Positions 8,701-18,361 are shown, numbered from the stretch's first letter. The stretch: 40,442 bases of DNA from Zoogloea ramigera (GCF_006539865.1 NZ_BJNV01000048.1:1-40442); one strand, 5' to 3'. Made by a program: numbers and translations. The notes: generated from the sequence alone by a model not told the origin.

Positions 8701-9309
8701 TCAGTGGTGACCGTCGAGCATCGCCGCAGCGGCACCGGCTCGGCTGCGCCACTCGTCCAGGCAGGCCCGGAGGCGCGCCGCCTGCTCGGAAGGGTTGCCG
8801 CCAGGCCCCAGCAGCACGACCTCGTCGGGCAGCCGTGTCCGCACCATCGCCCGCTCGCACTCGGCCTCCAGCAGGACGATGACCAGCGTGCCGCGCGCCC
8901 GGGCGTGGCTGGCCAGCGCGTGCAGCATCCGGATGGTGTCCATGCCGGCGAGGCCCAGGTGGGTCAGCACCACCGCCGGCGCCTCGGCGCCGATGCGGAT
9001 CAGCGCATCGAAGCCGTCACTGGCGAAATCGGTGGGCATCGCCGGCACAGCGTTGCCCGCGAGCGCGGCCAGCGCACTGCGCTCGTCGTCCTCGCACACG
9101 ATGAGGAGGCCCCGCGCCTTGTCGGTACGCCTTGTCCGCAGCAGCGTATCCACCGGCGAGACCAGAATCCGCGGCCGCCCTGCCCGGCTCTTCCAGCCTT
9201 TGGGCTGACCGCTCTCCGCCAACAGGCGTGCAGTGCGCACGCTCCCGCCGAGCCGCCGGGTGGCGATGCGCGTTGAACAGTTGATCGTCGAATTCGGGCG
9301 TTGCGTCAT
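8701..9309 (-). CDS. Excisionase-like HTH plus degenerate receiver protein
   Basis: 202-aa probable regulator. Residues about 10-60 (STRIATRRLGGSVRTARLLAE and then GWKSRAGRPRILVSPVDTLL) resemble the short MerR/excisionase-type DNA-binding domain (RTVQLWVESG, WKTAGGHRR) found at the N-terminus of some betaproteobacterial response regulators. Residues about 65-190 are receiver-like: the acidic pair in LLIVCEDDE is present, but the phosphoacceptor Asp is replaced by His (VVLTHLGLAGMD), and the KP motif reads LLGPGG. Phosphorylation is therefore unlikely. The gene is divergent from the PhnD-like/histidine-kinase pair and in line with HDOD and PAS genes. The DNA-binding call is moderate because the HTH is also diverged. 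Confidence 0.72.
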   Translation of the reverse strand: MTQRPNSTINCSTRIATRRLGGSVRTARLLAESGQPKGWKSRAGRPRILVSPVDTLLRTRRTDKARGLLIVCEDDERSALAALAGNAVPAMPTDFASDGFDALIRIGAEAPAVVLTHLGLAGMDTIRMLHALASHARARGTLVIVLLEAECERAMVRTRLPDEVVLLGPGGNPSEQAARLRACLDEWRSRAGAAAAMLDGHH

Positions 9310-9477
9310 GGTTGAGGTACCAAGTTTGTAACTTTTAACAACTTTGCCGAATCATTATGCATTTCATCGTTTTCGACTAAGGAGAAATTTCTCGTTTGCC
9401 CGCTCGATGCGTTGCTCAAGTCTGGCTTTTCGACGCCGTATAACCATCCCGTCACGAACCGTCCTTGTGCCTGCATC
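9310..9477. promoter_or_regulatory. Divergent AT-rich intergenic region
   Basis: 168 bases between the start of the HTH/pseudo-receiver gene (minus) and the PhnD-like gene (plus). The part from 9325 to 9395 is clearly AT-richer than its surroundings and contains a short palindrome GAGAAATTTCTC. Promoters for both directions are expected here, but I could not assign a confident -35/-10 pair. Confidence 0.4.
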
Positions 9478-10323
9478 ATGAGAACCCCCCTGCGCTCCCT
9501 GCTCCGCCCCGTGTTTGGGCTCGTCCTGCTGCTGGCGACGCTGAAGGCGGCCGTCGCCGCGCCGCCCACCTACAGCGTCGCCATCGTCCCGCAGTTCAGC
9601 GCCCAGCAGATCCACGCCGAGTGGCAGCCGCTCCTGAAGCGGGTCGGCGACGAGGCCGGCGTGAAGCTGGAGATGCGCTTCCCGAGCACGATCCCGACCT
9701 TCGAGACGTCCTTTCTGCAGGGTGAGCCGGATTTCATTTTCGGCAACCCCTACCACGCGGTCATGGCCCGGCGGAAGCAGGGCTACATTCCCCTCGTGCG
9801 CGACGAGAAGCTGCTCACCGGCATCCTGGTCGTGGCCAAGGACGGCCCGGTGTCATCCTTGAAGCACCTCGCCGGCCAGAAGATCGCCTTCCCGGCGCCG
9901 AACGCCTTTGGGGCATCCCTCTACATGCGCGCGCTGCTCATCGAGAAGGAGCAGCTGCGTATCGAGCCGGTTTATGTGAAAACCCACGGCAACGTGTATC
10001 GCCAGGTTCTGGTGGGTGACTTTGTGGCAGGTGGTGGCGTCAACCAGACCTTTGCCGATCTTCCCGCCGTCATGCGCGACAAGCTGCAGGTGCTCTACGA
10101 GACCCCGGGCGCCGCGCCCCATCCCTTCGCCGCCCATCCCCGCGTGCCAGACGGGGTGCGCAAACGTATCACCGCGGCCTTTCTGAAACAGGCCAGCGAC
10201 GCTGAGGGCAAGGCGCTCCTGAAAGACGTGCGGATGCCCAACCCGGTCGCGGCCGACTACGGGCGCGACTACGGCCCGCTCGAGAAGCTGCGGCTCGACA
10301 AATACCTGGTTCTCGAAGAATGA
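9478..10323 (+). CDS. PhnD-like periplasmic phosphate/phosphonate-binding protein
   Basis: 281-aa exported binding protein. The ATG at 9478 gives a classical signal peptide (MRTPLRSLLRPVFGLVLLLA, cleavage after AVA); the open frame upstream lacks one. The mature part follows the PhnD/PtxB fold: VAIVPQFSAQQIHAEWQPLL, then GEPDFIFGNPYHAVMARR, LAGQKIAFPAPNAFGASLYM and DFVAGGGVNQTFADLP. No phnC or phnE-type ABC genes are nearby. Instead a histidine kinase starts 106 nt downstream, so this protein probably presents a ligand to the kinase rather than to a transporter; similar SBP-kinase pairs are known. The ligand is unknown. No clear ribosome-binding site precedes the ATG. Confidence 0.85.
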   Translation: MRTPLRSLLRPVFGLVLLLATLKAAVAAPPTYSVAIVPQFSAQQIHAEWQPLLKRVGDEAGVKLEMRFPSTIPTFETSFLQGEPDFIFGNPYHAVMARRKQGYIPLVRDEKLLTGILVVAKDGPVSSLKHLAGQKIAFPAPNAFGASLYMRALLIEKEQLRIEPVYVKTHGNVYRQVLVGDFVAGGGVNQTFADLPAVMRDKLQVLYETPGAAPHPFAAHPRVPDGVRKRITAAFLKQASDAEGKALLKDVRMPNPVAADYGRDYGPLEKLRLDKYLVLEE

Positions 10324-10429
10324 ACCCGCAAGGCTTCGTGGGCCGCCCCCCGTTCGTCGCCTCCCCTCGGGGAGCCCGCGCCTTGTGCCCCATGTCGGCA
10401 GCTGCAAGCCACCACTGTTCCTAGCCTGA

Positions 10430-12250
10430 ATGTCCCTCCGCTCAGCCCTCGTCAGCCGCATCCCCCGCAGCCTCCAGTGGCGCCTTGCGTTGCCCGTCGT
10501 GTCCCTGTTGAGCGCGGTGCTGCTGGTGTATGGCGCAACGACCGCCCTGCAGCAGTCGTCCACCGTCGCCGGGATGCTCAATGCCCGCGCCCAGAACCTC
10601 GCCCGCAGCGTGGCTGCCGCCAGCGTCGGCCCGCTCCTGATGCGCGATCTGGAGGCCCTCGAGCAACTGTTGATCAGCAACCTGCGCTACGGCCGCGTGC
10701 AGGCCGTCCAGATCCTTGACGCGCGGGGCCGGCTGGTCGCCGACGTCGAAATGAAAGATGGGAAGGTGCTCACCCACTTCGGCCGGGCCGCCCCGCTGCT
10801 GCCCCCGGGCGAAGGCGCCGAGCGCACCGAGAATGTGCGTGAGCTCAACGTGCTGGGCCTCAGCCTGCACCGCCACGACGGTGATCCGGTGCTGTGGCAG
10901 GCCATCCACAACGACCGGGACGGCCTGGGCTGGGTGCGGGTGACGGTGGACAGCAGCCCCATCGAACAGATCCAGAGCGGGATCTGGCTCAACAATCTGC
11001 TGCTGCTGATGGGGGTGATCGTCATCTCCATCGGCGGCGTGTTCATCCTGCTCCATCGCCCGCTCGCCGAACTGCAGCGCGCGGCCAACTTTGCCCGCAC
11101 CCTCGCCGACGCCCGCGGTGGCCAGGCGCCGGGCTGCGAGGCGATCGCCGAGATCAACAGCCTGTTCCAGTCCCTCAACCACGTCTCGGCCAGCCTGGCC
11201 AGCCAGGAGCGCGCACTGCTGGCCGCCAAGGACGCGGCGGAGCAGGCCAACCGGGCCAAGAGCCACTTTCTCGCCAACGTCAGCCACGAACTGCGCACAC
11301 CGATGAACGGCATCCTCGGGCTCTCGGACATGCTGCAGTTGAGTGAGCTGCCGAGCCGCGAGAAGGAGTTTGTGCGGCTGATCAACGACTCGGGCCGCCA
11401 GTTGCTGGTGATCATCAACGATCTGATCGATTTTTCCGATCTCGATGGCCAGAGGGTCAGGCCGCAGCAGCAGCCTTTCCTGCTCGATCAGGTGCTGGCC
11501 GAGGTGCAACAGGGCATCGCCGAGGCCGCGGCCACCAAGGGCCTGGAGGTGCTGCAGCGGGTTCCGCCGGGGCTGCCCCGGCAGCTCGTGGGGGATGCGC
11601 CGAGGCTGCGCCAGGCGCTCAGCAAGTATGCGGAGAACGCGGTCAAGTTCACCGAACGTGGCGCGGTGTGCATTGCCGTCGAGGTCGAATCCCGCGAGGC
11701 GGACGCGCTGGTGCTGCGCTTCATCGTCGAGGATAGCGGCATCGGCATTCCGGAGGCGGATCAGGGCCGCCTGTTCAGGGGCTTCGAGCAGGTCGATGGG
11801 TCGAGCACGCGGCAGTACGGCGGCACCGGCCTCGGCCTCGCCATCGCACGCCAGATCGCCAGCCTGCTGGGTGGCACCATCGGGGTGAGCAGCACGCCCG
11901 GCCAGGGCAGCCGCTTCTGGCTGACGCTGCGGCTGGGCATCGCCGCGGATGGCACGTCAGATGATGCCCTCGCCGTGGCGGCACCCGCAGCGGCTCCTGC
12001 CCTTCCCGTCGCCCCACCGCTTGCCGCCGGCCTGCGGCCCGGCCCGGCGGCCGTCGAGGTGGCACGCCGTGAGCTGGGTGAATTGATCCGGCTGGGTGAT
12101 ATCTCGGCGCTGCCGTGGCTGGCGGCTCAGGGGGAGATCCTGCTGCACGCCAATCCCGAGGCCCACGCGAAGCTGATCACGGCCCTCCAGAACTTCGATT
12201 TCGACGCCGCCGAGGCGGCCCTCCAGGCCTTCGAAACCCCACCCGCCTGA
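10430..12250 (+). CDS. Membrane sensor histidine kinase
   Basis: 606-aa inner-membrane sensor kinase. Two membrane helices, at about residues 20-40 (LALPVVSLLSAVLLVYGATT) and 190-208 (LLLLMGVIVISIGGVFILLH), flank a periplasmic sensor of about 150 aa. A HAMP-like linker and coiled coil follow, then HisKA with the phosphorylated His286 in SHELRTPMNGILG and a HATPase domain (EDSGIGIP, GGTGLGLAIARQIASLLGG). The N-box reads YAENAVKFTE. The last 90 residues, after an Ala/Pro linker, resemble a histidine phosphotransfer helix bundle but lack an obvious His. No partner response regulator is adjacent on this strand. Its likely partner for sensing is the PhnD-like protein just upstream. Confidence 0.9.
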   Translation: MSLRSALVSRIPRSLQWRLALPVVSLLSAVLLVYGATTALQQSSTVAGMLNARAQNLARSVAAASVGPLLMRDLEALEQLLISNLRYGRVQAVQILDARGRLVADVEMKDGKVLTHFGRAAPLLPPGEGAERTENVRELNVLGLSLHRHDGDPVLWQAIHNDRDGLGWVRVTVDSSPIEQIQSGIWLNNLLLLMGVIVISIGGVFILLHRPLAELQRAANFARTLADARGGQAPGCEAIAEINSLFQSLNHVSASLASQERALLAAKDAAEQANRAKSHFLANVSHELRTPMNGILGLSDMLQLSELPSREKEFVRLINDSGRQLLVIINDLIDFSDLDGQRVRPQQQPFLLDQVLAEVQQGIAEAAATKGLEVLQRVPPGLPRQLVGDAPRLRQALSKYAENAVKFTERGAVCIAVEVESREADALVLRFIVEDSGIGIPEADQGRLFRGFEQVDGSSTRQYGGTGLGLAIARQIASLLGGTIGVSSTPGQGSRFWLTLRLGIAADGTSDDALAVAAPAAAPALPVAPPLAAGLRPGPAAVEVARRELGELIRLGDISALPWLAAQGEILLHANPEAHAKLITALQNFDFDAAEAALQAFETPPA

Positions 12251-12282
12251 GGCTGCCGCCGGGTTTCCAGACGGTGAACGAC

Positions 12283-12318
12283 ACAGCGCCCCGGCCGGAA
12301 ACCCGGCTGGGGCGCTGT
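12283..12318. terminator. Strong hairpin between convergent kinase and acnB genes
   Basis: A 16-bp stem (12283-12298 paired with 12303-12318, one G-T wobble) closes an AAAC loop; the stem begins ACAGCGCCCC and ends GGGGCGCTGT. It lies between two convergent genes, where a shared bidirectional terminator is expected. No run of T follows on either strand, so intrinsic termination is not fully supported; it may instead stabilise 3' ends. Confidence 0.6.
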
Positions 12319-12363
12319 CAGTGCATGCTCAGCCGGGCGTTGGCCCGGCCTTCATGCGGAGGC

Positions 12364-14973
12364 TCAGACTTCGACGGTGTTCGCCACTTCGACGAACGCC
12401 GGGATCTGGTCGAAGTTCATATAGCGATAAACGTCGGCCGCCTTGGCATTGACCGCCTGAACCTTCTCCTGGTACTCGGCGACGGTCGGCAGGCGGCCCA
12501 GCAGGGCAGCGATCGCAGACAGTTCGGCCGAAGCCAGGTACACCCGGGTGTCGATGCCCAGGCGGTTCGGGAAGTTACGGGTCGAGGTGGACACCGCGGT
12601 GGAACCCTTGCGGATCTGCGCCTGGTTGCCCATGCACAGTGAGCAGCCCGGCATTTCCATGCGGGCGCCGGCCTTGCCGAGGACGGAGTAGTAGCCTTCT
12701 TCGGTGAGGATGAGGGCGTCCATCTTGGTCGGCGGGGCGATCCACAGGCGGGTCGGGATGTCGGACTTGCCGTCCAGCACCTTGCCCGCGGCGCGGAAGT
12801 GGCCGATGTTGGTCATGCACGAGCCGATGAACACTTCGTCGATCTTGTCGCCCTGGACTTCGGACAGCACCTTGACGTCGTCCGGGTCGTTCGGGCAGGC
12901 CAGGATCGGCTCGGTCACATCGGCCAGGTCGATCTCGATCACGGCGGCGTATTCGGCGCTGGCGTCCGGCTGCAGCAGCACGCCGTTCTCGATCCAGTCT
13001 TCCATGGCCTTGATGCGGCGCTTGAGGGTGCGGGCATCCTCGTAGCCTTCGGCGATCATCCACTTCATCAGGGTGATGTTGGAACGCATGTACTCGACGA
13101 TCGGGGCCTTGTTGAGCTGCACCGAGCAGGCGGCAGCCGAACGCTCGGCGGCGGCGTCGGAGAGCTCGAAGGCTTGTTCGACCTTCAGATCGGGCAGGCC
13201 TTCGATTTCGAGGATGCGGCCGGAGAAGATGTTCTTCTTGCCCTTCTTCTCGACGGTGAGGAGGCCGGCCTTGATGGCGTACAGCGGGATCGCGTTGACC
13301 AGGTCACGCAGGGTGATGCCGCGCTTGGTGGCATCTTCCATCGTGCCCTTGAAGCGGACCAGCACCGATTCGGGCATGTCGAGGGGCATCACGCCGGTGG
13401 CGGCCGCGAAGGCCACCAGGCCGGAGCCGGCCGGGAAGGAGATGCCGATCGGGAAGCGGGTGTGGGAGTCGCCACCGGTGCCGACGGTGTCGGGCAGCAG
13501 CAGGCGGTTGAGCCAGGAGTGGATCACGCCGTCGCCCGGGCGCAGGGACACGCCGCCGCGGGTGGAGATGAAGGACGGCAGCTCGCGGTGCATGCGCACG
13601 TCGACCAGCTTGGGGTAGGCGGCGGTGTGGCAGAAGGACTGCATCACCAGGTCGGCGGAGAAGCCGAGGCAGGCCAGGTCCTTGAGCTCGTCGCGGGTCA
13701 TCGGGCCGGTGGTGTCCTGGGAGCCGACGGTGGTCATCTTGGGCTCGCAGTAGGTACCCGGGCGAACGCCCTGGCCTTCCGGCAGGCCACAGGCGCGGCC
13801 GACCATCTTTTGCGCCAGCGAGAAGCCCTTGCCGTTGTCGGAGGGGTTCTGGGGCAGGCGGAACAGGGTGGACGGGGGCAGGCCGAGGGTTTCACGGGCC
13901 CTGGTGGTGAGGCCACGGCCGATGATCAGCGGGATACGGCCGCCAGCGCGGACTTCGTCGAGAATGACGAGGGTCTTGAGCTGGGACTCGGCAATGGTGG
14001 CGCCGTTCTTGGTGGCGGTGACCGTGCCGGTGGCGGCGTCGATCTTCAGCTCGATCTCGTCGCCCATGTCCATCTGGCCGGCGTCGATCTCGATGGGCAG
14101 CGCGCCCGCGTCTTCCATGGTGTTGAAGAAGATCGGAGCAATCTTGGAGCCCAGGCAGACGCCGCCGAAGCGCTTGTTCGGGACGAAGGGGATGTCTTCG
14201 CCGGTGAACCACAGCACCGAGTTGGTGGCGGACTTGCGGGAGGAACCGGTACCGACCACGTCACCGACGTAGGCGATCAGGTTGCCCTTGGCGGCCAGCG
14301 CCTCGAGCTGCTTGATCGGGCCGCGGGAGCCCGGCTCATCGGCTTCGATGCCCGGACGCGGGTTCTTGAGCATGGCCAGCGCGTGCAGCGGGATGTCGGG
14401 GCGGGACCAGGCGTCCGGAGCCGGCGACAGGTCGTCGGTGTTGGTTTCGCCGGTGACCTTGAAGACGGTGAGCTTCTGGCTGGCCGGGACTTCGGGGCGG
14501 GAGGTGAACCACTCGCCGTCGGCCCACGACTGCATCACGCCCTTGGCGTTGGCGTTGCCGGCCTTGGCCAGTTCGGCGACGTCGTGGAAGAAGTCAAAGA
14601 CCAGCAGGGTCTTCTTGAGGCCTTCGGCCGCGGTCGCGCCGCATTCGGCGTCGCCCAGCAGGTCGATCATCGGCTTCACGTTGTAGCCGCCCAGCATGGT
14701 GCCCAGCAGCTCGGTGGCCTTGACCTTGGAGACCAGGCCGCAGGCGAGTTCGCCCTTGGCAACCTTGGCCAGGAACTCGGCCTTCACCTTGGCGGCGTCG
14801 TCAACGCCGGCGGGAACGCGGTAGGTCAGCAGCTCCACCAGGAAGGCCTCTTCACCGGCCGGGGGATTCTGCAGCAGTTCGACCAGAGCTTGGGTTTGCT
14901 GCTTCGACAGGGGCAGCGGCGGGATGCCAAGCGCGGCGCGCTCGGCAACATGCTGACGATAGGCTTCAAGCAT
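12364..14973 (-). CDS. acnB: Aconitate hydratase B
   Basis: 869-aa bifunctional aconitase/2-methylisocitrate dehydratase, converting citrate to isocitrate in the TCA cycle. The N-terminus [20 protein letters not shown] is the AcnB-specific helical domain, followed by the swivel domain that in AcnB precedes the catalytic core. The 4Fe-4S ligands are Cys719 (GSCMTNIG), Cys777 and Cys780 (GCSLCMGNQ), corresponding to Cys710, 769 and 772 of E. coli AcnB. The ribosome-binding site AAGGA is well placed. Full length and intact. The 220-nt upstream region is AT-rich and contains a palindrome listed separately. AcnB can also dehydrate methylcitrate, which would link it to the propionate genes at 27-31 kb, but no other methylcitrate-cycle gene is present. 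Confidence 0.98.
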   Translation of the reverse strand: MLEAYRQHVAERAALGIPPLPLSKQQTQALVELLQNPPAGEEAFLVELLTYRVPAGVDDAAKVKAEFLAKVAKGELACGLVSKVKATELLGTMLGGYNVKPMIDLLGDAECGATAAEGLKKTLLVFDFFHDVAELAKAGNANAKGVMQSWADGEWFTSRPEVPASQKLTVFKVTGETNTDDLSPAPDAWSRPDIPLHALAMLKNPRPGIEADEPGSRGPIKQLEALAAKGNLIAYVGDVVGTGSSRKSATNSVLWFTGEDIPFVPNKRFGGVCLGSKIAPIFFNTMEDAGALPIEIDAGQMDMGDEIELKIDAATGTVTATKNGATIAESQLKTLVILDEVRAGGRIPLIIGRGLTTRARETLGLPPSTLFRLPQNPSDNGKGFSLAQKMVGRACGLPEGQGVRPGTYCEPKMTTVGSQDTTGPMTRDELKDLACLGFSADLVMQSFCHTAAYPKLVDVRMHRELPSFISTRGGVSLRPGDGVIHSWLNRLLLPDTVGTGGDSHTRFPIGISFPAGSGLVAFAAATGVMPLDMPESVLVRFKGTMEDATKRGITLRDLVNAIPLYAIKAGLLTVEKKGKKNIFSGRILEIEGLPDLKVEQAFELSDAAAERSAAACSVQLNKAPIVEYMRSNITLMKWMIAEGYEDARTLKRRIKAMEDWIENGVLLQPDASAEYAAVIEIDLADVTEPILACPNDPDDVKVLSEVQGDKIDEVFIGSCMTNIGHFRAAGKVLDGKSDIPTRLWIAPPTKMDALILTEEGYYSVLGKAGARMEMPGCSLCMGNQAQIRKGSTAVSTSTRNFPNRLGIDTRVYLASAELSAIAALLGRLPTVAEYQEKVQAVNAKAADVYRYMNFDQIPAFVEVANTVEV

Positions 14974-15092
14974 GGGTAGATCCTTCCTAGACGGTGGTTA
15001 CGTGACGGTGTTTCGACTGGCGCCCCGGCCCTTGTGCGGCCGCGGACGCTTCTCCCTCTCAGACTGATGCGGCTTTTCGAGCAAAATTCAGT

Positions 15093-15140
15093 CTTATATA
15101 TATTATATTTTAAACCTCATGAATTGTGCGACTGCACAAT
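15093..15140 (-). promoter_or_regulatory. Candidate acnB promoter with operator-like palindrome
   Basis: On the minus strand a perfect TATAAT occurs at 15102-15107 within an unusually AT-rich stretch (15085-15115). A 7-bp perfect inverted repeat, ATTGTGC and GCACAAT with a 4-nt spacer, lies just upstream at 15123-15140. This spacing suits a regulator binding near or upstream of the -35 region. I did not find a good -35 hexamer, so an activator-dependent promoter is possible. The regulator is unknown. Confidence 0.5.
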
Positions 15141-15193
15141 CCAAATTTGCCCAGCCCATGATCTTACGCCGTTAACCGCCGCCCGCCCGCGGT

Positions 15194-15583
15194 TCAGGCG
15201 GGCAGAAAATTCGCCAGGGCGAGCTCGACTGCCTTCAGGGAGATCGGCTTGATGAGCAGGTCGTCGAAGCCGGCATCGACAAGACGTTGTTTTTCTTCGG
15301 GAAGCGCGTGGGCGGTGTAGGCGATGATGTGGAGCCCGCTGAAACGAGGGTCGGCGCGGAGCCTGGCCAGCACCTCCTCGCCCGACATGCCCGGCATGCT
15401 GATGTCGAGAAACACCACGTCGAAGGGGCTGGAGGCGAGCTTGGCCAAGGCGGAGGCGCCGTCCTCGACCTCCTCGGTCACGAAGCCGAGCCGCTTCACG
15501 AAGGCCATCGCCAGCCGGCGATTGATTGCGTTGTCGTCCACGACGAGGATGCGCCTGGACGCTGGGGGTGACGTATCGCTCAT
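15194..15583 (-). CDS. Single-domain response regulator (receiver)
   Basis: 129-aa stand-alone receiver. All phosphorylation residues are present: the acidic pair in ILVVDDNAINR, phosphoacceptor Asp60 (VVFLDISMPGMSG), Thr90 (IAYTAHAL) and Lys112 (LIKPIS). There is no output domain, so it probably acts by phosphotransfer or protein interaction. It starts 13 nt after the stop of the upstream sensor kinase on the same strand, which makes the kinase its likely partner. Confidence 0.92.
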   Translation of the reverse strand: MSDTSPPASRRILVVDDNAINRRLAMAFVKRLGFVTEEVEDGASALAKLASSPFDVVFLDISMPGMSGEEVLARLRADPRFSGLHIIAYTAHALPEEKQRLVDAGFDDLLIKPISLKAVELALANFLPA

Positions 15584-15596
15584 GGGCTGATGCCTG

Positions 15597-18152
15597 TCAG
15601 GTGGGAGGGGTGGACGGCCCTGCGATGGGCAGGGTCAGCGTGAAGGTGCACCCTTCGCCGACACGGGATTCGAGGCTCAGCTGACCGCCGAGCAGATGGG
15701 CGAGCTCCCGGGCCAGGGCCAGGCCCAGGCCGGTGCCACCGTGGTCTCGCGTGATGAACTGATCCAATTGACGGAATTTCTCGAAGATGACGCCCTGCGC
15801 CTCGGGCGGAATACCCGGGCCGGAATCGCGGACGTCGAAGGCGAGCCGGTCGTCAAGCCGGCGCACCTTCAACTCGACCTCGCCATTTTCGGTGAACTTG
15901 ATCGCATTGTTCAAGAGGTTGTTGATGATCTGCCGCAGCCGCTGGGGGTCGGTCGAGATCTGCGCCGGCAGATCGTCCGCCAGCGTGCTCGTGAGGGTGA
16001 GCGACTTGCCCTGGGCGTGGGCCCGGTGGGCGCCGATCAGGTCGGCCACCAGGCGGGAGAGCTCGAGCTCGGCCACCTTGAGCTCCATCCGCCCGGCCTC
16101 GACCTTGGCCAGATCCAGCAGGTCATTGACGATGTCGAGCAGGTGCTGGCCCGAGGTGTGGATGCTCGCCGCGTACTCCTGCTGGGCCGGGTCTTCGAGC
16201 TCGACCTGCAGCAGCTCCGAATAGCCGAGGATGCCGTTGAGGGGCGTGCGCAGCTCGTGGGACATGTTGGCGAGGAAGTCCGACTTGAGCTTGTTGGCCT
16301 CCTCGGCCCGGGCCCGGCCGTCCTCGGAACGCTTGAAGGACTCCTGCACCGTGTCGGCCATGCGGTTGAACGAGCGGGCGAGTTCGCCCATTTCGTCGGT
16401 GGAGCGCGCCTGCAGCCGATGGGACAGATCGCCCGCCTGGAAGCGCCCGAGCCCGTCGATCATGCCGGTGATGCGGCGAGTGATGAACTCGGCCATCCAG
16501 ATCGCCACGATGATCACCAGCACCACCATCACCAGCGTGGACAGGGTCAGCGCGCCGGCGGTCTGGGTCAGGTTGCTGCCGATGTCGCCACGCAGGGCCT
16601 CGCGCTTCTGCTGGAACTCCTTGTCGGTTTCGGTGATCGCCTCGCCGATACGCTTGGCCGAGGCGGTGGCGGCGCGGTGAAAGTCATCCACGTTGGCACC
16701 GATCGTGACGAAGCCGAAGCCCCGCTGCGAGTAGCCGTACTGGCCGGTGTAATAGGGGATCGCTGCGGCGGTGGTGAGCTTGTCCAGGCCCGAGAAGAAG
16801 ATCGCAAAAGACCCCGAACCGCCCCTCTCGGTGAGCTGGTTCCAGCCGGCGCACTGGGGCGAGAAGTTGAGGTAGCGGCAATCCAGGGCCACGGTGCCGG
16901 CCTTCACCTGGGCGGCGGCGGGCTTTTTCTTGAGGGACTGCCCGTCGAAGGGTGTGACGCCCGCCAGAAAGGCCCCGGAGGGCTTGCCGGAAGCCTGCCA
17001 GGCGTCGTAGAGCCCCTGGTCCAGCCACGGCGTGACCTGCTCGCCGGTGGCCGGGTCATAGCCGACGATGAAATAGTCCCGCGGGTGCGAGATGTTGCGG
17101 CTGCGGTGGTCCCACATGAAGGCGTAGTTGCCGACGATCGCGTCGTTGATCGCGGTGTAGCGGGAGTCGGTGGGGCTCAGGTGATCGGTGAACTCGCGGA
17201 TGTGGTCGTGGTCGAGGGCCAGGCTCACGTAGCCGACGATGCGGCCACCCTTCAGCACCGGCGTCGCCCACCGCACGATGCCGCGGAAGCGGCGCCCGAC
17301 GGGGTTCTCGGTGCCCGCGTAAGCAGACTCCTCGGGCTTGAACTCGATGCCGGCCTTCTTGGCCGACGCCGGCAGGTAGGGCCCGATCACGCGGCTGCCC
17401 ACGTAGGCGCCGATCACTTCCGAAACGTAGATTTCGCCCGCTTTCAGCTTCCTGAGCTCGGGCCAGTAGCGCTCGGCCTTCATGAAGGTGTTCTCCGGCC
17501 GGCTCACATCCTGCAAGGCAGTGGGCATCAGCTCGCCGGTGGTGATCTTGACGCGCTCGCGGCCATTGAGGTCGATGAAGCTCATCTCGACGAACAGCGG
17601 GCGCTGCTCGGGGACGCCGATGTACTCGGGCGGGCGAGCATTGAAGTGCTTGGCATTGTCGGGCAGCGCCTGGCTCGCGTCGGCGGCCAGGGCTTCGTCC
17701 CAGCCCTCTGGCCCGGCACTCTCCCAGCGGCTCTGATCGTCCGACAGGCGCCAGCTGCCGTGCCGATGCAACGCGCGGCTGCGGTGGGCGAGAAAGCGCC
17801 GGTAGGCCGCCTCGTCGGGCTCGACCTGGGCGGCCTGCAGGATGTCGGCGTCGCGGTCGTACAGAAAGCCGGCCACCGCCCGGGCGGTGTCGGTGGTGAG
17901 GCGTTCGATGCCCTCGCGGGCCCGGTCGTCGAGGGCCTTGATGGCGTCGCCGGTGGCCGTGTCGCCCATCTGACGGATGGTCGCCAGCATCGAGTCGGCC
18001 ATCGCGCCGGCCTGCCGGCTGACGGTGTCGCCAAGGCGCTGGGCCATGGTCCAGGCCACCAGGGCCAGCAACAGCAAAGGCAGTACCTTGATGACGACGA
18101 AGATCGCGATCAGCTTGCCGCGAATCCCCATCATCCAGCGCTTGAATCCCAT
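15597..18152 (-). CDS. Large membrane sensor histidine kinase with periplasmic sensor
   Basis: About 850-aa inner-membrane kinase. I chose the ATG at 18152, giving MGFKRWMMGIRGKLIAIFVV with GAGGA just upstream; the open frame extends to 18221. A first membrane helix (about 11-36) and a second (STLVMVVLVIIVAIWMAEF, about 485-505) enclose a periplasmic region of some 440 residues that looks like a Cache-type ligand sensor. Then HAMP (MIDGLGRFQAGDLSHRLQA), coiled coil, HisKA with His632 (SHELRTPLNGILGYS) and HATPase (NNLLNNAIKFTENG, DSGPGIPPEA, GGTGLGLALARELAHLLGG). The ligand is unknown. Operonic with the receiver gene 13 nt downstream. Confidence 0.92.
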   Translation of the reverse strand: MGFKRWMMGIRGKLIAIFVVIKVLPLLLLALVAWTMAQRLGDTVSRQAGAMADSMLATIRQMGDTATGDAIKALDDRAREGIERLTTDTARAVAGFLYDRDADILQAAQVEPDEAAYRRFLAHRSRALHRHGSWRLSDDQSRWESAGPEGWDEALAADASQALPDNAKHFNARPPEYIGVPEQRPLFVEMSFIDLNGRERVKITTGELMPTALQDVSRPENTFMKAERYWPELRKLKAGEIYVSEVIGAYVGSRVIGPYLPASAKKAGIEFKPEESAYAGTENPVGRRFRGIVRWATPVLKGGRIVGYVSLALDHDHIREFTDHLSPTDSRYTAINDAIVGNYAFMWDHRSRNISHPRDYFIVGYDPATGEQVTPWLDQGLYDAWQASGKPSGAFLAGVTPFDGQSLKKKPAAAQVKAGTVALDCRYLNFSPQCAGWNQLTERGGSGSFAIFFSGLDKLTTAAAIPYYTGQYGYSQRGFGFVTIGANVDDFHRAATASAKRIGEAITETDKEFQQKREALRGDIGSNLTQTAGALTLSTLVMVVLVIIVAIWMAEFITRRITGMIDGLGRFQAGDLSHRLQARSTDEMGELARSFNRMADTVQESFKRSEDGRARAEEANKLKSDFLANMSHELRTPLNGILGYSELLQVELEDPAQQEYAASIHTSGQHLLDIVNDLLDLAKVEAGRMELKVAELELSRLVADLIGAHRAHAQGKSLTLTSTLADDLPAQISTDPQRLRQIINNLLNNAIKFTENGEVELKVRRLDDRLAFDVRDSGPGIPPEAQGVIFEKFRQLDQFITRDHGGTGLGLALARELAHLLGGQLSLESRVGEGCTFTLTLPIAGPSTPPT

Positions 18153-18361
18153 GTCCTCACCCACAAGTGAGCCGGAGCCTTGCGGCCAGGCCGGCATTGA
18201 TCGAGTCGGGCACGCAGACACACGCCCGACGGCGAGGCAGGTCTCCCGCCGCTTTTAACGGCCTCACCGTGAAAAACTTCATGGACACAGCCTACACGCA
18301 ACTCTTGCCGCCGGCGCGGCTGCCGGACCAGAATGAGCGCCCTGCCCTATCAGACGCCGCC

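Noticed and set aside
10362-10375. Short CTCCCC/GGGGAG hairpin between the PhnD-like gene and the kinase gene as a terminator
   Set aside because: Only 6 bp with a 2-nt loop and no T-run; the two genes probably share a transcript.
12799-14979. 726-aa plus-strand open frame opposite acnB
   Set aside because: Gly/Val/His/Asp-rich composition, exactly antisense to an intact aconitase B with all cluster cysteines.
15696-18170. 824-aa plus-strand open frame opposite the sensor kinase
   Set aside because: Antisense shadow; no recognisable domain, while the minus strand has all kinase motifs.
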